Of a stretch of DNA of 29,741 bases, positions 1-10,032 are shown piece after piece. Source of the DNA: Lingula anatina (lineage: Eukaryota; Brachiopoda; Lingulata; Lingulida; Lingulidae); contig NW_019775402.1 of the NCBI RefSeq assembly GCF_001039355.2, forward strand, positions 652,867 to 682,607. Reading direction: 5' to 3'. Made by a program: the position numbers and the translations under genes. Numbering within the stretch: the stretch's first letter is position 1; every line of letters starts with the position of its first letter. Below the pieces are notes generated by a model. The model worked only from the letters and a program-made list of their open reading frames with translations, had not been told where the DNA came from and did not search any database.

Positions 1-863
1 AAAAATATCGAATTATTCTTTGTAGCAGATATCAATCACCATCAATCTGACAGAACTTCACTTGTATAATATATATAAACGGAAGTTAACTTTTTTCAGG
101 TGGAGATACAATAATTTTAATGGCAACTTTCAACCGTTTTATAGAAGTCCAGTCGGGGTCAAATTTTGAGGTAAAGTGTTTGGGATAGGTCTCAATGTAA
201 GCAATAACAAGTTCTGTGCGTGCTGAAAAGAGGACAGCACATTATCTTCATCGCATGCATCCCATAAATACAATGTATACAAACGTTTTTATTATACATA
301 TATGAAGATCAGGGGTGTTTCTTTTTTATTTAAACGGATACAGCAAACGTAAAAAAATTGGGAAATCCACGGGTACATAAATCAGAAACAACAAATTCGC
401 CTATTAAAACACACTATGATGAGCTTTATTGAGTAAACACCAACCTAACGTGGGATTAATGAGCGACATCAATATAAACAATACTTCTCCCAAGAGCTTA
501 CATGTTTTTGCACCATTGTTATAAAATATCATTTGGTTAAGTAGAGGTACTGATTGTGTAATCAATATCACCTAGTGTGGGCTAAAAAAGAGCACCATTT
601 GCAGAAAGCTAAAAATACAACAAAATTGAATAAATGAATAAGGCAATCTATCGCACATGGTATACGGTTTCTTAGAAAACGACTAAAATGTAGATATATA
701 CAGTGCAATTTCCTGTCGACCTTATCACAGCAGTATCTGGTCAATCAGCAACCACAGTATGAATCACAGCTTAAATTATACGTGTGTAGATAAATTCAAG
801 GAATACAAATGCATCCTGACAAACTAGTTTTAGAATACGGAATATTATTTATGTCCCGTGACA
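1..863. other. 3' flank of the minus-strand gene; no gene seen
   Basis: AT-rich sequence with no credible coding frame on either strand. It lies downstream of the minus-strand reading frame that stops at 864-866. Complements of AATAAA lie at 425-430 and 325-330 and could serve as poly(A) signals for that gene, but neither can be tied to a cleavage site from sequence alone. Confidence 0.5.
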
Positions 864-1994
864 TTATTTGTTTGGTCGAAGAGGAATACCACTGATAGTA
901 TTAGATCTGGCGCGAAACGGAACCTTCTCCTCTGACTCGTTGAAAAATTCGGCAATTTTTTGTTGCACTCGCGCCATATTTTCTTTTTCTTTCTGAATTT
1001 GTTGCAAGACTGGCGAAGGTAGACTAGAGGTCTTCAAATCAAAGTTTTTAGTCTTTGATATCCTGGGGGTAAGAGATCGTCGTGGTCGAAGGTGCATCGT
1101 TGACGATGGGATGTCCGGTGTGCTGAAGTTTTCTATAAGTTTACTTACATCTGGGGTACTATGGGAACGGGGTGGGGAGATTCCCGGTGTAATCTGTGGT
1201 AGATGAAGATCTGTTGGTACCTGAAGCGACTGAGTATCTGGAATAGTCTGCACGCGCCGCATGGGAGGGCGCGGGGAGCGAGGTGTTAATGCACGTTGTA
1301 CGGAAATAGGCGCCAAGGCAACCTCTGTTGCAGGATGATCAAGCAATTTACTGTTACGGCGTAACTGGGGGGAATTTGGCAGTGACGAAGGCGCAGGTTG
1401 GGGCCATTGCAAAGACGCTAAGGTGTATCCGGGCGACGCTGCTCTGGGTAGAGGGGATTGGCTACGCGACAGACGGCGGGTGTCACACATTAATGTCGTA
1501 GCATGTGTCGGAGACGGCGATCCTATTCTCGTTACAAAAGAAGTAACAAACGTGACTTCAGGTAGATTTTCATCTGATCCACTTGAACTGTCACTTTCCA
1601 AAGTTATTTCAATTCTAGGTCTTTCAGAATTCCGTTTCTTTTCGTTTAATCTTTCCAGGGAGGATCTTAAAGCTTCCTCTTCCTTTTCCATAGACCCAAC
1701 TACCGATTTACGCATTTTGTCCAGTCTCTTTAAATGCAACTGGCCTTGCTTTTCTTCGGCATTAAAACGATTAAAGATTTGTTGCCGTTTTATCATCGTT
1801 CGCCTCGTTTTACCCTCTGGATAGGAATGGTCTTCAAACGCAGAACTTGCACCGACCATCTTGCTGTCGCTGTGTCCTTCTGTCATCAAAATTACAGCGT
1901 GTTCTACTGTCTGTTTCCCTTTGAGCAGTGGAAAATGAGCAAATACTGGTAACGGTACTCGTTCTCTGCTTGCGTTGGGTTTTATCACCACATC
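864..1994 (-). CDS. Ser/Pro-rich disordered protein, unrecognised; 3' coding exon, 5' end undetermined
   Basis: A long open frame on the minus strand, ending in TAA at 864-866, that I do not recognise. About 375 residues can be read from 1991. That first codon is GTG, so it is not a normal eukaryotic start. The frame stays open upstream only to a stop at 2016-2018 without an ATG, so either an upstream exon is spliced in (a TTATGCAG stands just before 1993) or translation begins at the first in-frame ATG, 1884-1886, giving 340 residues. After that ATG comes a basic, probably coiled-coil segment (TMIKRQQIFNRFNAEEKQ, LERLNEKKRNSERP). Then follow an acidic serine run (ESDSSSGSDENLPE), a long Ser/Pro/Arg-rich stretch with many SP and TP pairs (SPSPT, RSQSPLP, TPRSPRPP), and a helical C-terminus (QIQKEKENMARVQQKIAEFF). 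The SP/TP sites suggest proline-directed phosphorylation. The frame is richer in GC and CpG than its surroundings, as expected of real coding sequence. The function is unknown: a cytoskeletal or scaffold role is only a guess from composition. Confidence 0.7.
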   Translation of the reverse strand, partial: DVVIKPNASRERVPLPVFAHFPLLKGKQTVEHAVILMTEGHSDSKMVGASSAFEDHSYPEGKTRRTMIKRQQIFNRFNAEEKQGQLHLKRLDKMRKSVVGSMEKEEEALRSSLERLNEKKRNSERPRIEITLESDSSSGSDENLPEVTFVTSFVTRIGSPSPTHATTLMCDTRRLSRSQSPLPRAASPGYTLASLQWPQPAPSSLPNSPQLRRNSKLLDHPATEVALAPISVQRALTPRSPRPPMRRVQTIPDTQSLQVPTDLHLPQITPGISPPRSHSTPDVSKLIENFSTPDIPSSTMHLRPRRSLTPRISKTKNFDLKTSSLPSPVLQQIQKEKENMARVQQKIAEFFNESEEKVPFRARSNTISGIPLRPNK

Positions 1995-4390
1995 TGCATA
2001 ACTAGCCTTCGAGTCTCACTTTTATGCTACCCCACATTCTGCCAGCACGGATCGTCTTTCCTCGCTTTATTGAATTCAATACCAGTTAATTCCGATTATA
2101 GCGCACCGCAGCTCAAAAAAGAAACATTGACTGTATCAAAGTGGGCGAAAGCTGGCATTGTATTGGCACGGTGAAATAAAATAAGGTATTGGTCCGGCCC
2201 AGGATACAATAATAAACAAAATATGACACAGCATTTTGAGGTTTCAGCTCAGATTTCTTTACATTGTCGTTTGATCTTGTTTTAGCCCGTACTATGTTTA
2301 TGAAATAAGTCATAATTGAAACAAGCGTATTTAAATTAAATTTATTTCTTTAGAACATTGAACGAAATGCATTAAAAGAGTTACTTGATTTTTGCCCTTC
2401 CGCCTTCAAGTCATTGAATTAAGTTGAAAATATTTTATTTTTACCTCCAAGATAAAAACCGAAATTGCAAAAGATCACGCACTGCATTTCCTTGCGAAAG
2501 ACAGACACTGAAATAGGTAGTGAGCCATGATGTGGAACATTGTCCGTGAAAGCGAACAAAGTCCGCAGTAATAAAAGAGACAAATAATCACATATTTAAA
2601 GAATATTGATTATATAACTTCCGATAAATGATTCTCATCAACTACCTAGCTAAATACCTGTTTCAAAATACATTGCCTGAGATCAGTGTATTTGCACTCT
2701 AATTTACTTTAGACCATCAAAACGTGCATTCACATTTCAATAAGAAATTTTAAAAAAATTATCTATTTCTCACATGAACATCATGGAAGTGATATTTGGC
2801 TGTAGTGGCATTACTCAAAAGATAGTAAATAGGTAAATCACCTCTAATCCGTACAGTAGAGAAAAGTGCCATGAATTAACAAGAGACATGTCCGAGAACA
2901 TCTATTGAAAAAACCCATCTGTGGTCTTGGTAGAGGGTACTTTTTTTACATCATCTTCCAACAATCTTTCTTTTATTGAAACATGGATCCTAGTGATATT
3001 TCACTGACTGAAAACGAACGAACACAAACTGTTTATCAAATACAGCTAGAGGGGCGTGTCGAGTCATAAACTACATTTACAATCGTTTTTAAGTGTGATC
3101 CAGCTCCATATGCAGAGACTAAATAGGAATTTTTATTTTTAACATTATTTTATATATCAAGTATATGTTGTGCAAATTATCTAGGTATTTTAAAAATAGT
3201 TTTGGTAGTCTATGGCAAATGAATAAAATATCCCAAAGAAATTTACAATTAAATGCCATTTGAAAGTATTAATTACAGTGGGGACAAAAAATTCAGATGT
3301 CATACGGAATAAGAATTCCAATCTCCATTTTGATTATTCCTGAGCATTCTTTTTACGTTTATCGATGAAATGATTAAATTACATGGTGTAATTTTATGAA
3401 GATTGATAACCACTTGCAAGCGTACAACACACAGAAAGCAGAAAATGCACTGAAAATACAGAGAACTTATTTTCGTCTTATTCAAAAGAAACTCAATATT
3501 ATGTCACAGGGTTTGTTCTTCATACGCAGCCACATTAAGAGAACTTGAAACATATGGAAGGAACGACTTTTGGTTCACCTGAAATGGTAAATCTGGGGAG
3601 AGCATACAAAGGTGAAAAGAAAATATCCAGCCTTGTTGCAAGAGAACGTTCGATGTGGGTCAGGTACTTGGATCTAATTTCTTTGCATTGAAGAACACAA
3701 AAAAGTCAATATATTATTATCCAAAATACATATCATGAAAGATGTATTTAAATGAAACTTTTTGTCGACCAAATGCAATTATAAAGTTTCAAATAGCCTA
3801 ACTTTGAGAATTACCAAAGGGCAAAGGACATCGTTTCATATTTCCGAAAGATGACATTTGAACGGATTTTCTGCTTCCTTTCTGTGCTATTCATAGCCCT
3901 CGGTCGTTTTCGACAACCTGTCATACAAATGATAGTATTGCGCTCGCAACAATAATGCGACAAGCATTATTACGTCATTTGGCGCACTTTTACAAAATGG
4001 AATGATGGATAAGTGGGTCACATTTACGACCAGGAAGAGTTGCAATTTTAAAGCTCTGGAACCTTATGGAGTGATTAATTTGGTTTATCCCTTGGTAATG
4101 GTATGTTGACTTTATTTGAATAACAGTGGTATAAGAAACTGGTAGAGGCGGTTTGTATGCGTTATAGGGAATCCATGCTTGCTTCACATGTAGCTAAAAA
4201 GGAGTATGTCATGTGTATAACCACTTTTCCCAAATTCTTTAAACAAGTTCGACATTCATAATTGTATTACACCAAATGAGAAAAGTGTAAGCAGTGTTCT
4301 GACTCCTGATTCTTAGTACTAGTAATGACAATCGACACACTTGGGTGCTATAAAATAATTATTGACAGGTTTTCTCTTTGGGATCTAGTG
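1995..4390. other. Intergenic; probably holds the 5' exon of the 864-1994 gene and the 3' UTR of the L14m gene
   Basis: About 2.4 kb of AT-rich sequence with only short, composition-driven frames and no exon I can support. A complement of AATAAA at 4111-4116 is a possible poly(A) signal for the minus-strand ribosomal protein gene, about 275 bp past its stop. A small hairpin (arms 3951-3958 and 3964-3971) is followed by a CREB/ATF-like TTACGTCA (3970-3977) and an E2F-like TTTGGCGC (3978-3985). This is the only promoter-like cluster here. It could belong to the missing start of the 864-1994 gene, but that is inference. Confidence 0.4.
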
Positions 4391-5180
4391 TCATACAAAT
4401 CTAGAAGATATAGCTAATATCTTGGCAAGCTCTTCCTTCTTGCGTAGCACTGATGGTATAGGTACATTTATTCTTGAGCCCATGGGAGTGTCCTCTTCAT
4501 CTATCAACACAACATTGTTACTGTCAAACTTTGGAATCATATGCTTCTGCTTCTGTTTACAACCTACAATTATTCCTTTAACCTTCTGCTTTTCAAGTGC
4601 CAGTAAAACTTTATCTCCAATACGTGCAACTCCTTGTTTATTATAAACATGAACTATACGAGCTGGTTTGCCAGAGGTCTTGGCATTTTTGCCTAAGTCA
4701 CTGTTGTCCACTACATTGACCCGTGACATATGTCTCAGTTCACACAGTGGGAGGCTTGTGCTGAAAGAGATACCATAATGTCAGTATAATATAAATTACC
4801 TTTTTTATGTGTATGTCACGTAGAGAAGCACAACAATTTTAAACACAAACTTTGGACATTTGTCTTTTCTCACTCTGTAAAGCTATCCTAAAACTAACAA
4901 AAAGCATATCAGCTTTACAGTGTGTTGCATGAGATTGTGCTGAGTGTGATAGGTGTGGCAGGGACAATTTATTGCAAAATGCACAATTGTAAGTATCTAA
5001 AAAAATAAAATATTGAAACAACAATGGAAAAATTTAGAAACTTAAAATTTAAAGAAGAAAAAAAAAAAATTATTCTGCAGTACAATTCAATCTATAATAC
5101 CTGAAATGCCTTGTGTTGTTTCTGGTACAGAGGCCAAGGGTAACTGCCCTAGAGTGGAAATATCGTGCAACTGCACTCAT
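4391..5180 (-). CDS. MRPL14: Mitochondrial large-subunit ribosomal protein uL14m (MRPL14), two coding exons
   Basis: This gene encodes the mitochondrial member of the universal L14 ribosomal protein family, which sits at the large subunit's interface with the small subunit, next to 16S rRNA, inside the mitochondrial matrix. Exon 1 is 5101-5180 (ATG at 5178-5180) and ends CAG before GTATTA. Exon 2 is 4391-4760 and begins after TCTCTTTCAG. The split codon joins in phase (AG plus C, Ser27). The 340-bp intron lies between them. The product is 149 residues, close to the usual 145 or so in vertebrates. Residues 1 to about 30 are rich in Arg and Ser and lack acidic residues, as in a mitochondrial targeting presequence. 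The L14 core follows: VNVVDNSDLG, ARIVHVYNKQGVARIGD, KVKGIIVGCKQKQKH, the conserved NNVVLIDEEDTPMGSRI, and a basic C-terminal helix. The internal ATG at 4727-4729 is in frame but would lose the targeting peptide. A possible acceptor (ATTTGTAG, just before 5197) suggests an upstream noncoding exon. Confidence 0.93.
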
Positions 5181-5197
5181 CTTCTTTGCTGCAATAC

Positions 5198-6357
5198 CTA
5201 CAAATAATGACAACACATAATAGCTATGTGAATTAACATAATATGTTATAAACATGTAAGTGTGATATAAAGGGACATCTCAATGCAATAACACCAGTAG
5301 GTCAAATAATGGCACATTTTAATCAACCAAGAAGAAAAACTACTGCACAGAATTTTTTACAATGGAAGTTGCTTACCCATGTCATCATTCAAGAGTTTGC
5401 TTCTAAGGAAAAACTTACAAAATCTCTCACGTCCTTTTCACATTCAGAGGTCTGTTTTATGATTGGTGGACTTCAATGGGTATATATATATTAATTCATG
5501 GCTGCATAACTGATAGATGATTACAGTAGATGGATCTTACTTTATTCAATCTGGTTGGCTTTACAGCCGTGTGCAACTTCAAAAGATGTTATGCAGTTAT
5601 GGTATGCATCTCTATCTATTATGTATTAGCACAAACAGTTCATATCAACAAATATACCTTGTAGGAGTGCTATTGCATGAAACTTCATGCTAACCTCAGT
5701 ATAAATACAATGTCATTAAGTAGTGGTCAATATTCAGAGGATTGCACAAAAATTCATGCGTTCATTAACATCAAAGACTGTCTACGGGAAATTTGTTGGC
5801 TTTATAGAGTGCAAGCTGAGGAGACAAAAGGTAAGATAACGGTAAAGATTTGAGAGCCCCTGCATCATGGCAGATGCACAAGCTGATCATTATTTTACAG
5901 TTTTTGACACCAATATCTTTCATGCATAAGCACATATCAAATGCAAGAATTTTCATGCTAGATACTGGTAAGATTTAACCTGGAAGTACATACCACAGAC
6001 AATCATGAATAACAGGAAGCAATTGTTGTTTGATAACACAAACTACTGTAAAAAGTGTCCCCAGAATATCAGATTTCTACCAAATTTTACACTGAATGCA
6101 ACTTCAATACATGTACTGCTGCTTCAGGAACCGACCTGTGTTAAAACATGACTAAAACAGCTGGTACTAACACAGACAATGTTTCAGAATCCAAGAAAGA
6201 TGAATTTTTTTTAAAGTCACCAAAGTATTTTACGTCAGATTTTTGAGGAAATGTCTTACTGATTTTTTTTACCTACCCCCACTCCATTTGTTCCCCATCC
6301 AGTCAATGTTAGGAGGTCAATTTCTACTGCATAAGCTTTGGAAGATACATATTATCA
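5198..6357. other. Region upstream of the L14m gene; no gene seen
   Basis: About 1.2 kb of AT-rich sequence upstream of the L14m start codon. Short frames occur on both strands but show no family resemblance, no good splice context and no codon bias. There is no CpG-rich promoter next to the ATG. If a noncoding first exon exists, as the acceptor before 5197 hints, its promoter is further away. Confidence 0.4.
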
Positions 6358-6954
6358 GTGGCAAAAAATTCGGTACTTTTGTAGTATACCCCCCACCCTG
6401 TAACTTTCTGTAACTTTCACTTTTCATAGTTTTTTTACATTTTCTTGATCATCTACGTCAAAGCTGTTGAAAGAAAATACTTTTGTAATTGCCTGTAGTC
6501 TTTTTATCAGTTTTAATCACGTTTTATCCAGCTCATTGAAATACAATGTGAAAATGTACAATGCACCTGCAGTCAATAACTTGCCGCGTTTTCGTTGGCT
6601 AACTCTAAGGTAATTTTATGTGAACATAAGATTTATACATTGTATACTTGGACTTCCTCTGTGAAAATATTATGAGCTACTTGTTCACATAAAATTACCT
6701 TAGAGTTAGCCAACGGAAACGTGGCAAGTTATTGACTGCAGGTGTATTGTAGATTCTCACATTGTATTTCAATGGGCTGGATTAAACGTGATTTAAACTA
6801 ATAAAAAGACCACAGGTAATTACAAAAGTATTTTATTTCAACAGCTTTGATGCAGATGAACAAGAAAATGTAAAAAAAAACTCTATGAAAAGTGAAAGTT
6901 ACAGAAAGTTACAGGGTGGGGGGTATACTACAAAAGTACCAAAAATTCTACCAC
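6358..6954. repeat. Long inverted repeat with about 270-bp arms and a 55-bp spacer (foldback or hairpin MITE)
   Basis: The left arm (about 6358-6626) and right arm (about 6682-6954) are reverse complements over nearly their full length. Only some 15 substitutions and a few small indels are visible in the core, so roughly 94% is paired there, falling off at the outer 20 bp. Recognisable paired blocks include CACCTGCAGTCAATAACTTG against CAAGTTATTGACTGCAGGTG, and CCCCCCACCCTGTAAC against GTTACAGGGTGGGG. The spacer is 6627-6681. There is no credible open frame in the arms or the spacer. The architecture fits a foldback-type or hairpin MITE, or a recent inverted duplication. No clear target-site duplication can be seen at the outer ends. 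If transcribed, it would fold into a long double-stranded RNA. Confidence 0.9.
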
Positions 6955-7328
6955 TATGTTCACTTCACATCATGAACATTATTTCATCTTGGAAAAATTC
7001 CAGAATCAAAATTCAAACTGTATATTCATACCTAGCTCCTTTGTATATTATGAGACAAACTTCAAAGTCCTATGGCATATTAAAGGGGGTGAAAATCAAG
7101 TGGGGCAACTTTTGACTAATTTTTGAAATGGCATCTGAAAAAATGACACTGACAGATTAAGTGTCACTAAAACTTGTATAACTTTTGAGATAAATGACAT
7201 AGCTAAAAAAATTTAACGGCTTATTCATACTTAAATATGTAGCTATCTGTATTGAATTTCAAGGTTCTAGCTTAACTAAGAAAAAAATCATGTGCGGACC
7301 TTACCCTAGTACCGTAAGACAACCTAAT
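6955..7328. other. Spacer between the long inverted repeat and the LINE 3' tail; nothing recognised
   Basis: This is about 370 bp of AT-rich sequence with one short frame that starts inside the right hairpin arm and looks accidental. I see no motif, repeat or RNA gene here. Confidence 0.4.
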
Positions 7329-7448
7329 GGATTCTTTATTGATACACCTTCACAAATAAGGTACAATCAAAGACAATTACATCTAACTACAACAGTACAA
7401 ACAAGTATATAAATAAATATACATGATTTCAATGTTTACATGTAGCAT
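7329..7448 (-). mobile_element. 3' tail of a non-LTR retrotransposon (minus orientation), copy 1
   Basis: This 120-bp segment is the reverse complement of 13631-13750, with only a handful of differences. Read on the minus strand it ends GTATCAATAAAGAATCC, a canonical poly(A) signal near the terminus, as expected for a retrotransposon or mRNA 3' end. It has the same orientation as the ORF1 remnant at 8075-9149, so the two may be parts of one element whose ORF2 was lost. That link is inference. The repeat relationship is directly visible. Confidence 0.75.
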
Positions 7449-8074
7449 AGGGACAGTCGGTCATCCGGGCACTTTACCTTAGCAACCGGCATCTGGGGTA
7501 AAACAAATCGGGCAACATGGCGGGTCGCATTGACTTCTATGTAAAAGTTGGCAGGCTTTATCCGAAGATATCATACTTCACAATGCCTGACCACTTGTGT
7601 CAGTGAAGTTGAGATATTTACCTGGTTGATTTCCTTTAAAGGCTTTTGTAATTAGCCGCTGCACACCTGGTTAAGAGATAAAATCGGCCTTAACTGCCGA
7701 TTGTTATCTGTGAGCGGGAATCTTACAGTAGTAGATTGCAAAGACTCATTTGCTTACCTGGATAAGCATAATATTCACATCTCTTTGAAAAGAAAACCAT
7801 ATTGAAGCAACTGATATTATCAAGGAAGGTTTCAATTGTACTAATAACTAGTCAGAAAGGTTTCATTTATGCTAGATCCTGAAATTTGATTTACCTGTTG
7901 ACTGTTTCGTCTGTTCACTCTGACAGACTTGGTCACAACTGAATTACCTGTTCAGGTGAAGGTGAACAGGTAATTATCTCAGTCTTGATGATGACTTGTT
8001 AGCCCCTCTCGCCCCCTCCCCCCAGGGTGGGTTTGAGAATGTCGTCATACACATGGGACAGCTTGTGTGCTCCT
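7449..8074. other. Unassigned repeat-like block with two short perfect hairpins
   Basis: This block is richer in GC and CpG than its surroundings at 7449-7560, where CAACATGGCGGG, a YY1-like motif, occurs (around 7514). A plus-strand ATG there opens only 29 codons. Two perfect short inverted repeats are present: AATCGGC/GCCGATT (7682-7688 and 7696-7702), and AATTACCTGTTCA with its reverse complement (7942-7954 and 7963-7975, 8-bp loop). No protein homology was recognised. It may be the remaining internal part of the surrounding LINE or an older insertion. Confidence 0.4.
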
Positions 8075-9149
8075 TCATCTCTGTTCATGGTGTGTTTCTT
8101 CCTTCTTATCCAGATTNATTCCATGTACCGATCCCGGTGTGGAGCGTGGGGTTTCCTGGGTTCGTTTCGCCGGTTGGTCAGAGTCGGGCACAAATAGCAC
8201 GTTGTTGATATACAGTTTATCATAAACCATTACCGCTTTCTTTTGTTGTCTCTTTGCTGACTTATAAAAGGGATAGAGCATCTTTCTTTTCTCGTTAATT
8301 TCACGGGGGTATTGTTCATTTATCCCATATTTATTGTTTTCTGTACCTTTGAGTGACACCGCTCTTCTCTTAATGTTGTCTCTTACTTTAGAGTTGGCAA
8401 ATTTAGCTATAATTGGTCGTGGTTTACCTGGTGTCTTTTTCCCCATTCTGTGTACTCTATGGAAAGCTGGCATGTGTTCCACCTTCATTTTATTTTCCAG
8501 AAAATCGACCAGTATGGTTTCTGTGTCTTCCTCGTCTGTTTCATCAATCCCCGTGAAAATAAGGTTATCGCGCATGCTTCGGGCCTGTAGGTCTACTTGT
8601 TTTTCCTTCAGTGTTACGATTTCGTTTTTCAGGTGTGTAAGGTTATCTTGTACTGCATGCGTCGATAACTTTCGTAGTTTTTGCCTCGTCCCTTTCAAGC
8701 ATTTTCATATTTTTCTGCATCTCTTTCAGTTCAATTCGGTTGGTTTCTGATATTATGTTCAAAGCACTGAGTCCATCTTCAATTTCCCCGACCTTATCTT
8801 TCATACCTTTCATCTCGTTTTTCATGGTCTCCATCGCATTCTCCATGTAAGTCAGCCGGCGGTCTATTACGTCTAGCTTTTCCAGTCGTGCATTTACCTC
8901 GTCAACCTTTCTAGTAAGATTTCCAATCAATCCATACAATTCTCCTGGTTGGGGCACTGGTGAAACATATCCCGGGAATTGTCCCTGGGGAGAAAACTGC
9001 AAAAACCCTTGTGGCTGCGGTGCTTGGCTCATTGTTGAGCTCACACGTGGTATTGGCGTCGAGTGATTCGTTGTCACCTGTATCTTGTTGACGCTTTCTC
9101 CACTGATATTCTTTTCTTTGTGTTTCCTTTTGTTGTTTTTCTTTACCAT
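8075..9149 (-). pseudogene. L1-like LINE ORF1 (coiled coil plus RRM-type RNA-binding domain), frameshifted
   Basis: ORF1 proteins of L1-like non-LTR retrotransposons are nucleic-acid chaperones that coat the element's RNA. The frame opens at an ATG with a good context (9147-9149, TACCATGGTA). It runs through a lysine-rich start, a Pro/Gln-rich stretch and a heptad-like coiled coil (VDEVNARLEKLDVIDRRLTY, IEDGLSALNIISETNRIELK), ending at 8643. The second half continues in another frame, 8075-8698, with the hallmarks of the L1 ORF1 RNA-binding fold: RSMRDNLIFTGIDE, then FHRVHRMGKKTPGKPRPIIA and YGINEQYPREINEKRKMLYP. One frameshift between about 8698 and 8643 separates the two. An undetermined base at 8117 falls within the last codons. 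Summed length is about 358 codons, normal for this class. Intact endonuclease/reverse transcriptase coding does not follow, so the copy is dead. The exact clade cannot be fixed by eye. Confidence 0.85.
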
Positions 9150-9239
9150 GGTATGCGGGCGTAACTATAATTTTCATCATACCTCATGCTACTAAGCTGT
9201 CAAGGTAGAGTCCTTTCAATAAAGAAGAAAATGTAGAGG

Positions 9240-9312
9240 ACCTCGTTCACGAGCCTCTCCCAATACTTCTGCTCAAAACTAGCAAACAAATGTATTTTCA
9301 TCTTCGCAAACA
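9240..9312 (-). mobile_element. Short retroelement fragment related to the 10042-10082 stretch
   Basis: Bases 9271-9312 resemble 10042-10082: both begin GCTCAAAAC and continue as TGTATTT(T/C)CATCTT(C/T)GCAAACA. On the minus strand both encode FAKM(E/K)IHLF. The piece is therefore probably a duplicated or rearranged part of the BEL/Pao remnant found 700 bp away. It carries no usable frame of its own. Confidence 0.4.
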
Positions 9313-10032
9313 CTGACCACATTAGTTATTCAGATAAGTCAGCATATGGAATGGAATAGCATCACCCTTTTCATGTGGGATCATCTGTTGGTCTTAAATA
9401 CCTTTCATGAATCTCTATTTTTCTTTTTATCAAGCCAAAACTTGCGGTAACTAATACAGATATGATTTGAGGATGTAAGAATAAAGTAAGGAGAAATGAT
9501 GTAGCAATCTAACTATGGGTGCTGCTTAAGGTTGAAAACTTCCAAGAAATATTTTAGATTTCTTATATTCATACTATATTGTAAATAATCCTGCTTGCAT
9601 GCTTAACGATATCTAGGAATATTTTGATCATATTTTGTGCTTATATATATATGTCCATTTTGGTACAGGCTGTTTGGTTTACCAACATTCTTTCCATTAT
9701 AAATATTTTTAGTTACCGTATTGAAGGCAGGGAAATTTAAACTTCTTTTATTCTCCTTCTGTTGCGGCCTCTATCTTCTGCAAGAGTAAGTGGGGTAAGC
9801 CTGTGTCATTGGTTATGACACGAATTGTATATCCTTATATGGAAACTGTTTTTTTTTTTTTTGGTTCTTCCTTGAAAAGCCAGGCTCTTATCATGAAAAC
9901 CGTATACCTGTCACATAGTATTGACTTATTGATTACGTCTTATTGATTACGTCCCGTAATGAATGATTACATGAGGTAAGAACTAAACAACTTTTATGTC
10001 CCTTCACATTTTATTGCCACTTCCTAACTACC
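9313..10032. other. Intergenic; nothing recognised apart from short local repeats
   Basis: AT-rich sequence without a credible gene. It has a T homopolymer at about 9850-9863 and a short tandem repeat, TATTGATTACGTC, present twice at about 9927-9953. I see no other structure. Confidence 0.4.

Noticed and set aside
1423-1824. Plus-strand frame of 133 codons
   Set aside because: It is antisense to the 864-1994 coding exon. Its length comes from the codon structure of the opposite strand, and it has no family features.
3840-3930. Minus-strand short frame starting MNSTERKQK, considered as first exon of the 864-1994 gene
   Set aside because: Its apparent donor leaves a phase-2 end, and none of the plausible acceptors before the 864-1994 exon fits that phase.
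7514-7610. Short plus-strand ORF starting at ATGGCGGG
   Set aside because: Only 29 codons, in a repeat-like block, with no splice donor joining it to a known exon. The ATGGCGG is equally well explained as a YY1-like site.
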